Of a stretch of 5,729 nt of DNA, positions 5,111-5,729 are shown piece by piece. Within the stretch, counting starts at the first letter, position 1. Every line of letters begins with the position of its first letter. The translations under genes and the position numbers were made by a program. The notes below the pieces were generated by a model. It was not told the DNA's origin. It saw only the letters and a program-made list of their open reading frames with translations, and did no database searches. Source of the stretch: an uncultured Erysipelotrichaceae bacterium (GTDB taxonomy: Bacteria > Bacillota_I > Bacilli_A > RF39 > UBA660); contig CACZQD010000006.1 in the NCBI GenBank assembly GCA_902783215.1, forward strand, positions 1 to 5,729, read 5' to 3'.

Positions 5111-5729
5111 ATGAATATTGATGATGCTTCATTAACAAAATTAAAAGTTTATCAAATAGAGAAGTTTTTAACTAGTGTTTTAATGCGCATTAAACAAGAT
5201 CAAAAAACTTTAATGTTGAATCCAAATAGTTCAAAAACAATTATTTATGAAGAATATATTAATTCTCTACGCCAATGGCGTTCACTTTATAATTCTAGTG
5301 GTAATAATATTAATCCAAATCCATTTTTTCCTAAATATGATATAGAAATTAAAGATTATCAAAAATATCATGAATATATAATGTCTTTTACAGATAATTT
5401 AGTTTTTCACAGTATTAGTAAAGATAAAATTATTTTAAGAGATGCAGTTGAATATTTAAAAGAAACTGATTTAAGAAATAATAACAATTATGTGTTATAT
5501 AATACATTATCTAAAATTAATAAACAATATCAAGTATACATTTTAAATCAAGTTGTATTAGCAACATATGAGTGCAAAAACTATGAAGAATGTATTAATG
5601 CCTTTGTGTATTTGTTTCAGAATGATTCATATAAAAAGTTTGCTAGTTATAGAATGAAAGGATTTAATATACCTGATACAGTTAATTATCATAAATTACT
5701 AACAGAAAATATCCCAAAAGAAGAAATGA
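5111..5729 (+). CDS. Hypothetical cytoplasmic protein, 3' end beyond the window
   Basis: An open frame from ATG 5111 runs 206 codons to the last base without a stop, so the gene continues past the window. GAGGGA at 5094-5099 is a ribosome site with rather long spacing (11 nt). The gene begins 4 bases after the lipoprotein stop. No signal peptide or membrane span is visible. The sequence is rich in Asn, Lys, Tyr and Ile and looks mostly helical, for example at 8-30 (LTKLKVYQIEKFL) and 105-119. The segment 41-60 (SKTIIYEEYI, then RQWRSLY) and the Asn/Pro loop at 61-74 are the most distinctive parts. I recognise no domain. Length, uniform codon use and position in a tight cluster make it a real gene; its role is unknown. 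Confidence 0.8.
   Translation, partial: MNIDDASLTKLKVYQIEKFLTSVLMRIKQDQKTLMLNPNSSKTIIYEEYINSLRQWRSLYNSSGNNINPNPFFPKYDIEIKDYQKYHEYIMSFTDNLVFHSISKDKIILRDAVEYLKETDLRNNNNYVLYNTLSKINKQYQVYILNQVVLATYECKNYEECINAFVYLFQNDSYKKFASYRMKGFNIPDTVNYHKLLTENIPKEEM

Noticed and set aside
1..5729. Mollicutes genetic code (TGA as tryptophan)
   Set aside because: Tryptophans are TGG throughout, TGA ends the lipoprotein gene, and a wall-synthesis enzyme is present.
1..5729. CRISPR array, insertion sequence, tRNA, rRNA or phage genes
   Set aside because: I found no regularly spaced repeats, terminal inverted repeats with a transposase, tRNA-like cloverleaf ends or conserved rRNA segments by eye. The genes look like ordinary chromosome.

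Overview
The window is very AT-rich DNA from a low-GC Gram-positive type bacterium. Every gene lies on the + strand. All tryptophans in the reading frames are TGG and no frame needs TGA read through, so the standard bacterial code fits and the Mycoplasma/Spiroplasma code is not needed. A penicillin-binding D,D-carboxypeptidase shows a peptidoglycan wall. Strong Shine-Dalgarno sequences of the form GAGGTGAT, an extremely AT-rich codon choice and Lys/Asn/Ile-rich proteins suggest an uncultured Bacilli lineage with a small genome, such as the gut RF39 or Erysipelotrichia-like groups. That placement is inference from style, not a phylogenetic result.

Layout. Bases 1-75 hold a weak hairpin followed by T's and an extended -10 promoter. 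76-1884 encodes a 602-residue membrane-anchored protein with an HEYIH zinc-metallopeptidase motif and no recognised family name. 1934-3208 is a histidyl-tRNA synthetase of the LRYDLT subtype with unusual substitutions, including Pro at the motif 3 arginine. A strong intrinsic terminator lies at 3222-3260, followed by an imperfect hairpin. 3351-4619 is a DacA/DacF-like D-Ala-D-Ala carboxypeptidase with a signal peptide and a C-terminal membrane anchor. After it come a 33-residue single-span membrane peptide (4655-4756), an overlapping 118-residue lipoprotein (4750-5106) and, 4 bases later, the first 206 codons of an unrecognised cytoplasmic protein that runs off the end.

How it works together. 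hisS and the carboxypeptidase are housekeeping genes, each with its own TGATATAAT promoter immediately ahead of its ribosome binding site, so predicted leaders are only about 10-15 nt. The last three genes are tightly packed and probably co-expressed; they are the least explained part. The two items I would look at first are the unclassified HExxH membrane protein and the small peptide/lipoprotein/unknown cluster. I see no CRISPR array, insertion sequence, tRNA or rRNA, and no gene-free stretch over 300 bases (the largest is about 140, between hisS and the carboxypeptidase gene).
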